A stretch of DNA of 64,000 nt from Nocardia panacis (GTDB lineage Bacteria; Actinomycetota; Actinomycetes; Mycobacteriales; Mycobacteriaceae): positions 278,737-342,736 of the forward strand of contig NZ_QZFU01000006.1 in NCBI RefSeq assembly GCF_003598715.1, written 5' to 3'. Below, piece after piece: positions 16,184 to 24,131 of this stretch; position 1 is the first letter of the stretch, and the number at the start of each line of letters is the position of its first letter. The notes under the pieces were generated by a model. That model was not told where the DNA came from. It worked only from the letters and a program-made list of their open reading frames with translations, and made no database searches. The position numbers and the translations under genes are program-made.

Positions 16184-17410
16184 ATGCTGGCCAGCGGTGC
16201 TGTCTTCGCGGGCTATCGCATCGAGCGTCCGCTGGGTCGCGGCGGTATGGGCTCGGTCTATCTGGCCCGGCATCCGCGCCTGCCCCGACATACCGCGCTC
16301 AAACTGCTGAATCCGGAACTGTTCTACGACAAGGAGATTCGGGCCAGATTCGAGCGGGAGGCCGATCTGGTGTCCCGGCTGGATCATCCGAATATCGTCA
16401 CCGTCTACGACCGAGGGCTGGAGAACGATCAGCTCTGGATCTCCATGCAGTACGTCGACGGCATCGACGCCGGATCGGTCGATCCGCTGCGCCTGCCGCC
16501 CGAACGCGCGGTGCAGATCGTCACGGAGACGGCCGAGGCGCTGGACTACGCGCACACCGCCGGTGTGCTGCACCGCGATGTGAAACCGGCCAATGTGCTG
16601 TTGGCCCGCTCCGGCGGCGGCCGGGGTGAACGGGTCTACCTCACCGATTTCGGTATCGCCCGATTGCGCGACGACACCGGCCACCTCACCCAGACCGGAA
16701 CCTTCACCGCCACCCTGGCCTACGCCTCCCCCGAACAGCTCAGCGGCGCGACCCTCGACCACCGCGCCGACCAGTACTCGATGGCCTGCTCGCTGTTCTG
16801 GTTGTTCACCGGCGGCAGTCCGTATCCCGGCAACAATCCCGCCCAGATCATCCGGGCGCATCTGCAAGCGCCGCCGCCCGCGCTCAGTTCCGTGCGGCCC
16901 GGTCTGCCGATCGCGTTGGACGCCGTACTCGCCAAGGCGATGGCCAAGCGGCCGCAGGATCGCTTCGACTCCTGCGGCGAATTCGCGGCGGCGGCCCGGC
17001 AGGCGCTGGATCCGCGCGGCGTTTCCACCATGCCCACGCCCGCCGTGCCGATGCAGGCTCAACCCACTCAGGCTCAGCCCTTTCCCAATCAGGCCCAGCC
17101 CTTTCCGAGTCAGGCTCAGCCCTTTCCGAGCAGGCCTATCCCGACCCGACCCATTCCCCCGGCTCCCGCACCGCGTCCGAATACCGGCCCGCCGATCCCG
17201 CAGCCGTACTACCCGTCGCCACAGCAGTACGCCCGCCCACCCGCACCGCGAAAGTCCAATGCGGGCTTGATCATCGGCATCTGCGTCGGCACGGTGCTCA
17301 TGGTGCTACTGCTGCTGGCCCTGATCGGCGCCCTCACCAGCAATGGGAACAGCCGCGCCCTACCTTCGACGCGACCCGCGATATCGGTTGTCGGCGCGCC
17401 GAACTCGTAG
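16184..17410 (+). CDS. membrane-anchored Ser/Thr protein kinase (PknB-like catalytic domain)
   Basis: 408 residues from ATG 16184 behind a GGAAGTGGGG site. The kinase domain (about 10-290) is complete: glycine loop GRGGMGSV at 18-25, Lys40 in TALKLL, HRDVKPAN at 130-137, DFG at 155-157, and an ASPEQ activation-segment end. A Pro/Gln-rich linker with 7-residue QAQPFPx repeats leads to one membrane helix (about 356-380). Only about 25 residues lie beyond it, with no PASTA or other sensor domain, so any signal must come from partners. The kinase looks active; its targets are unknown. Confidence 0.93.
   Translation: MLASGAVFAGYRIERPLGRGGMGSVYLARHPRLPRHTALKLLNPELFYDKEIRARFEREADLVSRLDHPNIVTVYDRGLENDQLWISMQYVDGIDAGSVDPLRLPPERAVQIVTETAEALDYAHTAGVLHRDVKPANVLLARSGGGRGERVYLTDFGIARLRDDTGHLTQTGTFTATLAYASPEQLSGATLDHRADQYSMACSLFWLFTGGSPYPGNNPAQIIRAHLQAPPPALSSVRPGLPIALDAVLAKAMAKRPQDRFDSCGEFAAAARQALDPRGVSTMPTPAVPMQAQPTQAQPFPNQAQPFPSQAQPFPSRPIPTRPIPPAPAPRPNTGPPIPQPYYPSPQQYARPPAPRKSNAGLIIGICVGTVLMVLLLLALIGALTSNGNSRALPSTRPAISVVGAPNS
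17054..17131 (+). repeat. 21-bp in-frame repeats encoding QAQPFPx
   Basis: Three near-identical 21-bp units (17069-17089, 17090-17110, 17111-17131), preceded by a partial 15-bp unit from 17054. They lengthen the Pro/Gln linker between kinase and membrane helix and are likely variable in copy number between strains. Confidence 0.85.
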
Positions 17411-17422
17411 CGCGCGAAACCG

Positions 17423-17707
17423 TCAGGCCGGCTCGGCCAGGTGATATTCGGCGCGCAGTTTGAGCAGGATCAGTCCCGTCGTGCAGGCGAGAATCAGGCC
17501 CGCCACGGTGATTTCGACGCGCAGGCCAACGAGTCCGAGGACCGCGCCGACGAGGCCGCCGAGGAAGATCACCCAGGCGACAGCGCGCGCGAGGATCGGA
17601 AAGACCTGGTGTCGCGGCGAATTCGACAGTTGGATCCGGGGGGAATTCGACGCGACGCGGGTCGCGGCGTTCACATCCTCCAGCGGAGTTGTCGAGTAAG
17701 CTCCCAT
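17423..17707 (-). CDS. small two-helix membrane protein
   Basis: 94 residues from ATG 17707 (an adjacent ATG at 17710 adds one Met). The AAGGAG site at 17714-17719 is spaced better for 17707. A polar N-terminus of about 40 residues is followed by two hydrophobic helices (about 40-60 and 65-83) and a short charged tail. It resembles the many small actinobacterial integral membrane proteins of unknown role. It converges with the kinase gene, whose end is 12 bp away. No function is assigned. Confidence 0.7.
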   Translation of the reverse strand: MGAYSTTPLEDVNAATRVASNSPRIQLSNSPRHQVFPILARAVAWVIFLGGLVGAVLGLVGLRVEITVAGLILACTTGLILLKLRAEYHLAEPA

Positions 17708-17710
17708 CAT

Positions 17711-17987
17711 TCACTCCTTGATGACGCCGGATAGGCAGGCGAAAAGGGAGTCGAGCGCGGCGCGAACCGCATCCCTCATCGTGTTACCGACGTCTCATGC
17801 GTAACTGTGATCACACACGCTACGACCAGCCCGATGCGTTGCACCACGACACGTGCCCGCGACACGCCGATGAGACCAATTCGATATCTGCTTCAATCTC
17901 GAACGGGTTACCGAATGCGTTCAAGACTTCGACGAACCGGGCGGCTAAGGTGAGCCCGACTCGAAACACACGAGGAGTGCGACACCC
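17711..17987. other. divergent intergenic region
   Basis: 277 bp between the small membrane protein (-) and the Thr/Pro-rich lipoprotein (+), with locally lower G+C. It contains a 10-bp palindrome tgtgatcaca at 17806-17815 and should carry both promoters. I could not place -35/-10 boxes with confidence, and no gene was seen. Confidence 0.5.
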
Positions 17988-18494
17988 ATGGACAGCAGCA
18001 GGGCCAGGATCATCGGTCCGGCAGTGGCGGTCGGCGCGGTCTCCGCGGGTCTGATCCTCATCGGCGCGTGCGGCGTCGGCAGGCAGGACACCTATGTCGC
18101 CCCACCGCCTTTGAAGAACGGACCCGCGTTGGCCGCCGCCCCCGTGCGCGATGATGTGACCTCCTCCAGCACGCCCAAGGTCATCATTCCGCCGTCGCCG
18201 AGTTGGCGGATGGCGCCGAATATGCCGCGCCAGGAAACGAATTTCACGGTCCCGCCCTCCGGCGGCTCCACCACCGAGACCACCACCCCCGGTCGATCGC
18301 CGAGCGCCACCGCCGAGGCCGACGACCCGACGCTCACGCTGCCCCCGCGCACCACCGCGAGCGACGACGAACCGCTGAACCGCACCACGGTTCGCCCGCG
18401 CCCCACCACCTCGGCCCCGACGACCACCCGCCCGGCGGGTCGATCGACCGCGCCGTCGAGTCACGCGACCGCCGAACCGGATCCGGACGAGTGA
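17988..18494 (+). CDS. putative Thr/Pro-rich lipoprotein
   Basis: 168 residues. An N-terminal hydrophobic segment (about 10-27) ends in IGAC, a plausible lipobox with Cys28. The mature part is low complexity, dominated by Thr, Pro, Ser and Arg, with runs such as TTETTTPGR and RPRPTTSAPTTTRPAGR, and no folded domain is visible. It could be a cell-wall-spanning or glycosylated surface lipoprotein. It stands alone and converges with the acyl-CoA dehydrogenase genes across a hairpin. Confidence 0.7.
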   Translation: MDSSRARIIGPAVAVGAVSAGLILIGACGVGRQDTYVAPPPLKNGPALAAAPVRDDVTSSSTPKVIIPPSPSWRMAPNMPRQETNFTVPPSGGSTTETTTPGRSPSATAEADDPTLTLPPRTTASDDEPLNRTTVRPRPTTSAPTTTRPAGRSTAPSSHATAEPDPDE

Positions 18495-18499
18495 GGCGA

Positions 18500-18534
18500 G
18501 GGTGGTGCGGGCCAATCGAATTCCCGCACCACCC
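18500..18534. terminator. bidirectional terminator hairpin
   Basis: A perfect 12-bp stem, gggtggtgcggg at 18500-18511 and cccgcaccaccc at 18523-18534, with an 11-nt loop. It lies between the convergent ends of the lipoprotein gene (18494) and the acyl-CoA dehydrogenase gene (18541). Confidence 0.75.
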
Positions 18535-18540
18535 CGCCCG

Positions 18541-19659
18541 CTACAGCTCCGGTAGCAGGTAGTCGCCGACCCTGGTGCTCAGCACGCGGCTGTGCTCCAG
18601 GTCCCCGCCGAGCGTGCGCCCGATCGCGGTCAGCCGGGCCACGTAGTGGCCGACCGGATATTCGGCGGTGACGCCGATACCGCCGTGCATCTGGATCGCC
18701 TCCTGCCCGATGTGGCGCGCCGCGCGCCCCACCTGCAACCTGGCGCGCGAGGAGAGCACCGGATCGGTGGCGCCGTCGGCGAGCGCGGCGGTGGCGTACA
18801 GGCTCATGCTGCGCGCCAACTCCAGGGAGACGTACATATTCGCGGCCCGCTGGGTGAGGGTCTGGAATTTGGCCAGCGGCACACCGAACTGCTTGCGCGT
18901 CTTGAGGTATTCGGCGGTGAGGCGCAGCGACTCCTCCATCGCGCCGACGGATTCGGCGCACAGGCTCGCCTGCGCGCACGCCTCGATGGCCGCCAACGCC
19001 CGGCTGCCCTCGCCCGCGCCGAGCAATTCGGCGGGCGCGGCGTCGAATTGGATCTGCGCGCCGCGCCGCCCGTCCACCGTGCGGTACGGCGTGCGGGTCG
19101 CCGCAGCGGCTTGCACCAGGAACAACCCGATCCCGCCACCGGGCAGCGTCGCGCTCACCACGAGCCTGTCGGCGCAATCGCCGTGCGGCACCGGATTCTT
19201 CACACCCGTGAGCGTGTACCAGTCGCCCTGCTCGACGGCGGTGGTGGCCAGGTCCGTCGCGGGCCAGCGCACACCGGGCTCGCTGTGGGCGAAGGCGAGC
19301 AGCACCTCGCCCGCGGCGACCTCGGGCAGTACGGTGCGCCGCTGCTCGGCGGTGCCCGCCGCGGCGATGAGGCCACCCGGCACCAGCACGGCGTCCAGGA
19401 TCGGCTCGGGGGCCAGCCTGCGGCCCACCTCCTCGAGCACCACCATGGTCTCCACCGGACCCGCGCCGACGCCGCCGTCCTCCTCGGTGAAACTCAGTCC
19501 GAGCACGCCGAGTTCGGCCAACTGCCGCCACACGTCGCGGCTCCAGCCCAATTCGGTATCGGTGACCTCGAGCCTGGACTCCGGGTCATAGTTGCGGGCC
19601 AGCAGTTCGCGCACCGTGTCGCGCAGCATGACCTGTTCTTCGGTGAGTTCGAAATCCAT
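18541..19659 (-). CDS. acyl-CoA dehydrogenase, small-subunit type (PimD/FadE-like)
   Basis: 372 residues. The N-terminus MDFELTEEQVMLRDTVREL resembles the small subunit of pimeloyl-CoA dehydrogenase. The middle beta domain is present, and the C-terminal helical domain has MHGGIGVTAEYPVGHYVARL near 330. It lies 9 bp downstream of a second, larger acyl-CoA dehydrogenase gene. Adjacent unequal pairs form alpha2beta2 heterotetramers in which one active site is built from both chains, as in mycobacterial sterol-side-chain FadE pairs. The likely role is alpha,beta-desaturation of a medium-chain, dicarboxylic or side-chain acyl-CoA. Confidence 0.9.
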   Translation of the reverse strand: MDFELTEEQVMLRDTVRELLARNYDPESRLEVTDTELGWSRDVWRQLAELGVLGLSFTEEDGGVGAGPVETMVVLEEVGRRLAPEPILDAVLVPGGLIAAAGTAEQRRTVLPEVAAGEVLLAFAHSEPGVRWPATDLATTAVEQGDWYTLTGVKNPVPHGDCADRLVVSATLPGGGIGLFLVQAAAATRTPYRTVDGRRGAQIQFDAAPAELLGAGEGSRALAAIEACAQASLCAESVGAMEESLRLTAEYLKTRKQFGVPLAKFQTLTQRAANMYVSLELARSMSLYATAALADGATDPVLSSRARLQVGRAARHIGQEAIQMHGGIGVTAEYPVGHYVARLTAIGRTLGGDLEHSRVLSTRVGDYLLPEL

Positions 19660-19668
19660 TGTCGTGCC

Positions 19669-20841
19669 TCACAATCCAAGGATCGTGGAGGCGATGATGG
19701 TGCGCTGCACCTCGCTCGAACCTCCGTAGATGGTCGTCTTGCGGTAGTTCAGGTAGCCGGGGCCGCTGCGCTGTGCCCAATCGGGCGAGGCGATATCGTC
19801 CGCGTCGACCGGCAGCGCGTCCTCGCCGGCGATATCGAGCAGCAGTTCGGTGGCGGCCTGCTGCAATTCCGAACCGCGCAGCTTGAGCACCGAGGAGGCC
19901 GGATTCGGCTTGCCGTCACTGGAATTGGAGACCACCCGCAACTGGGTCAGTTCCAGCGCCAGCAGTTCGTTCTCGAGTTCGGCGACCCTGGCGGCGAAGA
20001 CCGGATCGGCGAGCAGCGTGCCGGATCCGGATCTGGTCCGCGCCGCGTACTCTTTCGCGACACCGATCTTGACCTTGGTGCGACCGACACCGGTAATGCC
20101 GGTGCGCTCGTTGCCGAGTAGGAATTTCGCGTAGGTCCAGCCCTTGTTCTCCTCGCCGACCAACTGATCGGCGGGCACCCGGACATTCTCGAAGAAGACC
20201 TCGTTCACCTCGTAGCCGCCGTCGATCAGCTTGATCGGGCGCACAGTGACACCGGGCGATTTCACATCGAAGAGCAGGAAGGAGATGCCCGCCTGCTTCT
20301 TCGAGGCGCCCGGATCGGTGCGCACCAGAGCGAAGATCCAGTCGGCGTACTGGGCCAGGGTGGTCCAGATCTTCTGGCCGTTGACGATGTAGGAGTCACC
20401 GTCGCGCACCGCCGTGGTGCGCAGCGAGGCCAGGTCCGATCCGGCGTCGGGCTCCGAGAAGCCCTGGCACCACCAGATATCCAGCGCGGCGGTGGCGGGC
20501 AGGAAGCGCTGCTTGATCTCCTGCGAGCCGAAGTGGGCGATCACCGGGCCGACCATCTGGGCGTTGAACGTCAGCGGTTCGGGCACCGAGGCCAACTGCA
20601 TCTCGTCCTGCCAGATGTGGCGCTGCATGGGCGTCCAGTCCTTGCCGCCCCACTCGACCGGCCAGTTCGGCACGGCCAGTCCGTGGTCGTTGAGGATCCT
20701 GTGGGCGGTGACGACATCCGCGCGCGAGAGCTCGCGGCCGTATTTGACGCGCTCACGGATCTCCGCCGGAATCTCGGTGCGGTAGAACGTGCGCAATTCG
20801 TCGCGGAACGCGACTTCCTCGGGGGACAAGACTATTTTCAT
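19669..20841 (-). CDS. acyl-CoA dehydrogenase, large-subunit type (PimC/FadE-like)
   Basis: 390 residues from ATG 20841, chosen because upstream codons have no family match. FAD- and substrate-contact segments are clear: WWCQGFSEPDAGSDLASLRT near 130, IVNGQKIWTTLAQYADW near 160, and IYGGSSEVQRTIIASTILGL at the C-terminus. The N-terminus with APNWPVEWGGKDWTPMQRH-type wording is closest in my memory to pimeloyl-CoA dehydrogenase large subunits. It is first in a two-gene operon with the small-subunit gene, and the two are probably co-assembled. Confidence 0.92.
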   Translation of the reverse strand: MKIVLSPEEVAFRDELRTFYRTEIPAEIRERVKYGRELSRADVVTAHRILNDHGLAVPNWPVEWGGKDWTPMQRHIWQDEMQLASVPEPLTFNAQMVGPVIAHFGSQEIKQRFLPATAALDIWWCQGFSEPDAGSDLASLRTTAVRDGDSYIVNGQKIWTTLAQYADWIFALVRTDPGASKKQAGISFLLFDVKSPGVTVRPIKLIDGGYEVNEVFFENVRVPADQLVGEENKGWTYAKFLLGNERTGITGVGRTKVKIGVAKEYAARTRSGSGTLLADPVFAARVAELENELLALELTQLRVVSNSSDGKPNPASSVLKLRGSELQQAATELLLDIAGEDALPVDADDIASPDWAQRSGPGYLNYRKTTIYGGSSEVQRTIIASTILGL

Positions 20842-21076
20842 ACACGACTCCCAGTGTGTCTCGTACGTCCTCGTCCAACCTACCCCCCGGTAATCTGGCA
20901 CTGTCGCCGGGATCACGCGCGGTGAAACACCCCTACCGCCGCCAACTCGAGACCTCGGACCGGCGCGATGACGCCTCGCCTGGTAGCTTCTCGGAAAACT
21001 GCGGATCGGGGTCCGCAGGTTCGGCGCCCTCGGAATCGGGTGATCCGAACTCGAGTTCGGTGAACAAGGAGTACGT
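20842..21076. promoter_or_regulatory. divergent promoter region with two inverted repeats
   Basis: 235 bp between the FadE operon (-) and an exported protein (+). It holds a 5-bp stem hairpin gcgga/tccgc at 21001-21016. It also holds a perfect 16-bp palindrome CCGAACTCGAGTTCGG at 21045-21060, 16 bp ahead of the GTG at 21077 and immediately before the AAGGAG ribosome site. The palindrome could be an operator or an RNA hairpin controlling ribosome access. Confidence 0.55.
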
Positions 21077-21931
21077 GTGAACGGCAGAACCCTCGCGCGC
21101 GCCGCGGCGGCAGTCACCTCCCTCGGCGTCGGCGCGGTTCTGACCCTCTCCGGCACGGCCGCGGCCGCGCCCGAACCCACGCCCCCGCCCACGCCTGCCG
21201 AATCCGGACTGACCAAACTCGGCGAGATCGCCGAGAAGGACCCGGACAAACAGGCGGGCGTCGAAGCGCTGCGGCAGTACACCAGGCTGGTCACCATCGC
21301 CGCCGGGCAGAACATCGGATCGGCCTACATACCGTTCGCCTACGCCGCACCCACTTTCGGCTGCGGCAGCAACGGCCCCATCACCACGGTCATCGCCGCC
21401 GTCACCACGACCGGCCCCAATGCGGACGAGGGCCGCGCCCCCGATCCGGGCACCCTGCGCTTCAGCGCCACTCCCGGACATCCGGGCCTGCCGCTGTCGT
21501 CCGGACTCACCGTCGCGTGGGTCAATATGAATACCGGCGCGAGCGGGATCGACGCGCTCGACGATGTCACCGAGTACCGGCTGCCCTCGCTGTCCAAGAC
21601 CGTCAACAGCGGACCGGGCACCGTCCTCGCCTCGATGTGGGGCACCATCAACTTCCCCGGCGCGCTCTGCGTCATGACCCCCACCGTCGGCACATTCGCG
21701 GTGCCCGACGTCCCGGTCGAGGCCGCGCCCGCTCCCGCCCCCACCGAACAGTTCGGCGCGCCAGGGCCGGATGTCCACATCACCGGCACCACCGCCCCGC
21801 AACCGGGGAGCCCCCAACCGGCGCCCGAACCGCAGATCGCGCAACCCGCGCTCGCGGAAACCCAGCCCGCACCCGCCGCCGCCCGTCCGCAACCCCCGGC
21901 GGCGGCCTCGGTGGATCAGCACACCAACTGA
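21077..21931 (+). CDS. exported Pro/Ala-rich protein
   Basis: 284 residues from GTG 21077 with an AAGGAG site upstream. A Sec-type signal peptide ends near AAAAP (about residue 31). The folded part (about 40-215) has two conserved-looking Cys residues (FGCGSNGP near 95 and ALCVMTP near 198), probably a disulfide, and a beta-rich pattern. It is followed by a Pro/Ala/Gln-rich tail of about 70 residues. This resembles secreted mycobacterial/nocardial proteins of unknown function. No enzyme motif is visible. Confidence 0.75.
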   Translation: MNGRTLARAAAAVTSLGVGAVLTLSGTAAAAPEPTPPPTPAESGLTKLGEIAEKDPDKQAGVEALRQYTRLVTIAAGQNIGSAYIPFAYAAPTFGCGSNGPITTVIAAVTTTGPNADEGRAPDPGTLRFSATPGHPGLPLSSGLTVAWVNMNTGASGIDALDDVTEYRLPSLSKTVNSGPGTVLASMWGTINFPGALCVMTPTVGTFAVPDVPVEAAPAPAPTEQFGAPGPDVHITGTTAPQPGSPQPAPEPQIAQPALAETQPAPAAARPQPPAAASVDQHTN

Positions 21932-21986
21932 ATCCCGGCCACGTGCCAAACTGTCCGCTCGATTGGGCTGATAGCCCGGTGCATCG

Positions 21987-22883
21987 CTATGCCTCGGGCA
22001 GATGTATCCGCAGGATATTTCCGCTCTCGGTGCCGACGAGCAGTTCGCCGGGACGGTCGGGGCGGGCAGCGGCGGAGGTCATCGGCTCGCCGCGCAGGAT
22101 GGTGCAGGTCGCGCCGGTGCGCGGGTCGACGCGGACCAGTTGACCGGAAATCGTGGTGACGGTGAGGGTTCCGGCAGCGTCGAGGATCATGTCGTCGGCG
22201 AAATCCCCGACTCCGGGCACCGGAGACGGGATTTGGGCCACCACGCTCGCCGCACCGGGATCGGCGATCGGGATGCGCAGGATCTGACCGAGCGGGCCGC
22301 CGTTGGCGCTGACGAGCAGTGCATCACCCTGCACCACAATGCCATTCACGCCCGAATGGACAGCGCGGTCGGTCCAGTCGCGATCGATGGAGCCGTCGCG
22401 ACGGATGCGCACCACGCCGGAACCGGCGGCGACATACAGGTACCCTTCGGCGTCGAAGGCCGCGCCATTGGGCATGGTCAGTCCGGTGGCGAAGGTCTCC
22501 GGATTCGGGGCGGCGGGATCGAAGCGCACGACACTGCCCGCGCCACCGGAACCGGCGAGCGAATCACCGGAATTCACATACAGCAGGCCATCGGGGCCGA
22601 AACGCGGCGCGCCGGGGGCCTCGACCGGAACCCGCGCAGTCAGCGCGCCCGCGGCGTCATAGCGCTGGACCTCATTGCGATACAGCCGCGCGACCCACAG
22701 ATTGCCCTGCGCGTCGTAGACCAGATTCTCCGACCAGTCGAGCAGCGGCGTCCCCGATGGCAGCGCGACCTCGACACTCGCCTGCGCGCATCTGGGCGCG
22801 GCCGCAGCGACGGGCGTGCCGAAACCCAATGTCAGGGCCAGCAGCGGCGCGAGCGCCAACCATCCACCACGAAAATCTCGCAT
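21987..22883 (-). CDS. secreted SMP-30/gluconolactonase-like beta-propeller
   Basis: 298 residues from ATG 22883, giving a signal peptide that ends near VAAAAP, with GAGGTG upstream. The mature protein shows repeated blade motifs of the type DAQGNLWVARL, GPDGLLYVNSGD, DAEGYLYVAAGSG and DAAGTLTVTTISG. These are typical of SMP-30/gluconolactonase/LRE propellers, some of which are lactonases or esterases. Metal-ligand residues cannot be assigned confidently. It is divergent from an alpha/beta hydrolase gene. Confidence 0.82.
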   Translation of the reverse strand: MRDFRGGWLALAPLLALTLGFGTPVAAAAPRCAQASVEVALPSGTPLLDWSENLVYDAQGNLWVARLYRNEVQRYDAAGALTARVPVEAPGAPRFGPDGLLYVNSGDSLAGSGGAGSVVRFDPAAPNPETFATGLTMPNGAAFDAEGYLYVAAGSGVVRIRRDGSIDRDWTDRAVHSGVNGIVVQGDALLVSANGGPLGQILRIPIADPGAASVVAQIPSPVPGVGDFADDMILDAAGTLTVTTISGQLVRVDPRTGATCTILRGEPMTSAAARPDRPGELLVGTESGNILRIHLPEA

Positions 22884-22986
22884 CACACACCTCGGAATCG
22901 CGAACAGATGACCAGGCAGTTTAGCTGTTTCCGCCGCAGATAACCGAAGTCCCCTGTTACACATAAATTTTGGCAAGATTGCCCGC

Positions 22987-23709
22987 ATGCTCTTTTTCGA
23001 CGGCGCTCGTGGCCGTATGCACTACCGGCGCTGGCCGGTCGAGGACGCCCTGGCCACAGCGGTTCTGCTGCCGGGTATCGGCCAGCACAGCGGCCATTAC
23101 CACCGCTTCGCCCGCACCCTCACCGCCACCGATATCGAACTGTGGGCCCTGGACACCTCGGGCCACGGCCTGAGCGAAGGCGATCCCGAGAACCCCGGCA
23201 CACTGGCCGAATTGGTCGCCGACGCGCTGATCCTGGTCGAACTGGCCCGCTCGTCCCGACCGGAGCGCCCCCTATTGCTGATGGGCCATTCCCTGGGCGC
23301 GGTGACGGCGCTCGGTCTGCTCGGCGCGGCCGTCCCGGACACGGCCACCGCCACCGATCTGCGCGCTGTCGAAGGCAAATTTCCGGTCACCCCGAGTGTG
23401 CCCGCCGAGACGCTGGCCGGTCTGGTGCTCTCCGGCGTGCCCAAACGCGCTCTCGGCGGCGGCACACCCGGCGCACCGGGCACACCGCTGCCGCGCGACC
23501 TGCCGATTCTCGCCGTGCACGGCATGGAGGACCGGCGAGCTCCGATAGATGCGATGAAAGTGTGGACTGGCCGCCACGATTGGGTAAGTTTCCTTGAGTA
23601 CGCCGACGCCGGACACGATCTGCTGCACGAACGCGTGCAGGCACGGGTCGCCGCCGATATCGCGGAGTGGATGCGCGGGGCCGTCGCGGGGTTGGCACGA
23701 CAGCGGTGA
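22987..23709 (+). CDS. alpha/beta hydrolase (monoacylglycerol-lipase-like)
   Basis: 240 residues. LLPGIGQHSGHYHRFARTL near 28 is the oxyanion-side loop, GHGLSEGD lies near 62, and the nucleophile elbow is GHSLGA near 102. A late His in DAGHDLLHE completes a likely Ser-Asp-His triad; an Asp in HGMEDRRAPID is the acid candidate. It is cytoplasmic, with no signal peptide. It precedes the ESX-like trio by 32 bp on the same strand, though a functional link is not obvious. Confidence 0.88.
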   Translation: MLFFDGARGRMHYRRWPVEDALATAVLLPGIGQHSGHYHRFARTLTATDIELWALDTSGHGLSEGDPENPGTLAELVADALILVELARSSRPERPLLLMGHSLGAVTALGLLGAAVPDTATATDLRAVEGKFPVTPSVPAETLAGLVLSGVPKRALGGGTPGAPGTPLPRDLPILAVHGMEDRRAPIDAMKVWTGRHDWVSFLEYADAGHDLLHERVQARVAADIAEWMRGAVAGLARQR

Positions 23710-23741
23710 ACTGAGCAGGTAGGGCGAGAAGGGGGACGGCA

Positions 23742-24131
23742 GTGCCGACGAACAACGTTGCCGCGCTGGGCACAGCGGTGGGCGAGGGTCAGCTGTGGAT
23801 CGATGGCCTGCTGGTCGCCGACGGTGCGCACGAGCGGTGCGCCACCCGCTACGAACAGCTCGCCGATCGAGTCGAGGAGCAGATCCGCATCCTCTCGGCC
23901 GCCACCGCCCTACCGGGCTTCGGCGGTTTCGAATCGGGCGATGCGCTGCGGCGCGGCTTCGAGACCAAGGCCGACACCGCGATCGAGCGCTTGCGCGAGT
24001 ACGCCGCGTCGGCCAGGGAGTTGGCCCAGACCTTCCGCGCGGCGGCCGCCGCCTACACCAGATCCGACGAGGAACTGGCCGCGGCCGTCAAGGCGGCAGG
24101 CGCCGAGAATGCCGGAGTGCGCTATGCGTAG
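23742..24131 (+). CDS. ESX/WXG100-like small secreted-type protein
   Basis: 129 residues from GTG 23742, predicted all-helical. The turn between the two helices reads GFGGFESGD, where WXG proteins have WXG. Near the C-terminus YTRSD fits the YxxxD/E type VII secretion signal. A PPE/EspB-like gene overlaps its end by 8 bp and an EspG-like gene follows, as in PE-PPE-EspG sets. It probably forms a helical heterodimer with the next protein. No ESX core gene (EccB, EccC, EccD, MycP) is present in the window. Confidence 0.72.
   Translation: MPTNNVAALGTAVGEGQLWIDGLLVADGAHERCATRYEQLADRVEEQIRILSAATALPGFGGFESGDALRRGFETKADTAIERLREYAASARELAQTFRAAAAAYTRSDEELAAAVKAAGAENAGVRYA

Noticed and set aside
17806..17815. 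Palindrome tgtgatcaca resembling a CRP site
   Set aside because: The two half-sites have no 6-bp spacer as CRP sites require, so it was not called as an operator.
20933..21949. 338-codon - strand frame opposite the exported protein
   Set aside because: Its low-complexity Gly/Arg translation is the antisense of a gene with a signal peptide and good ribosome site.
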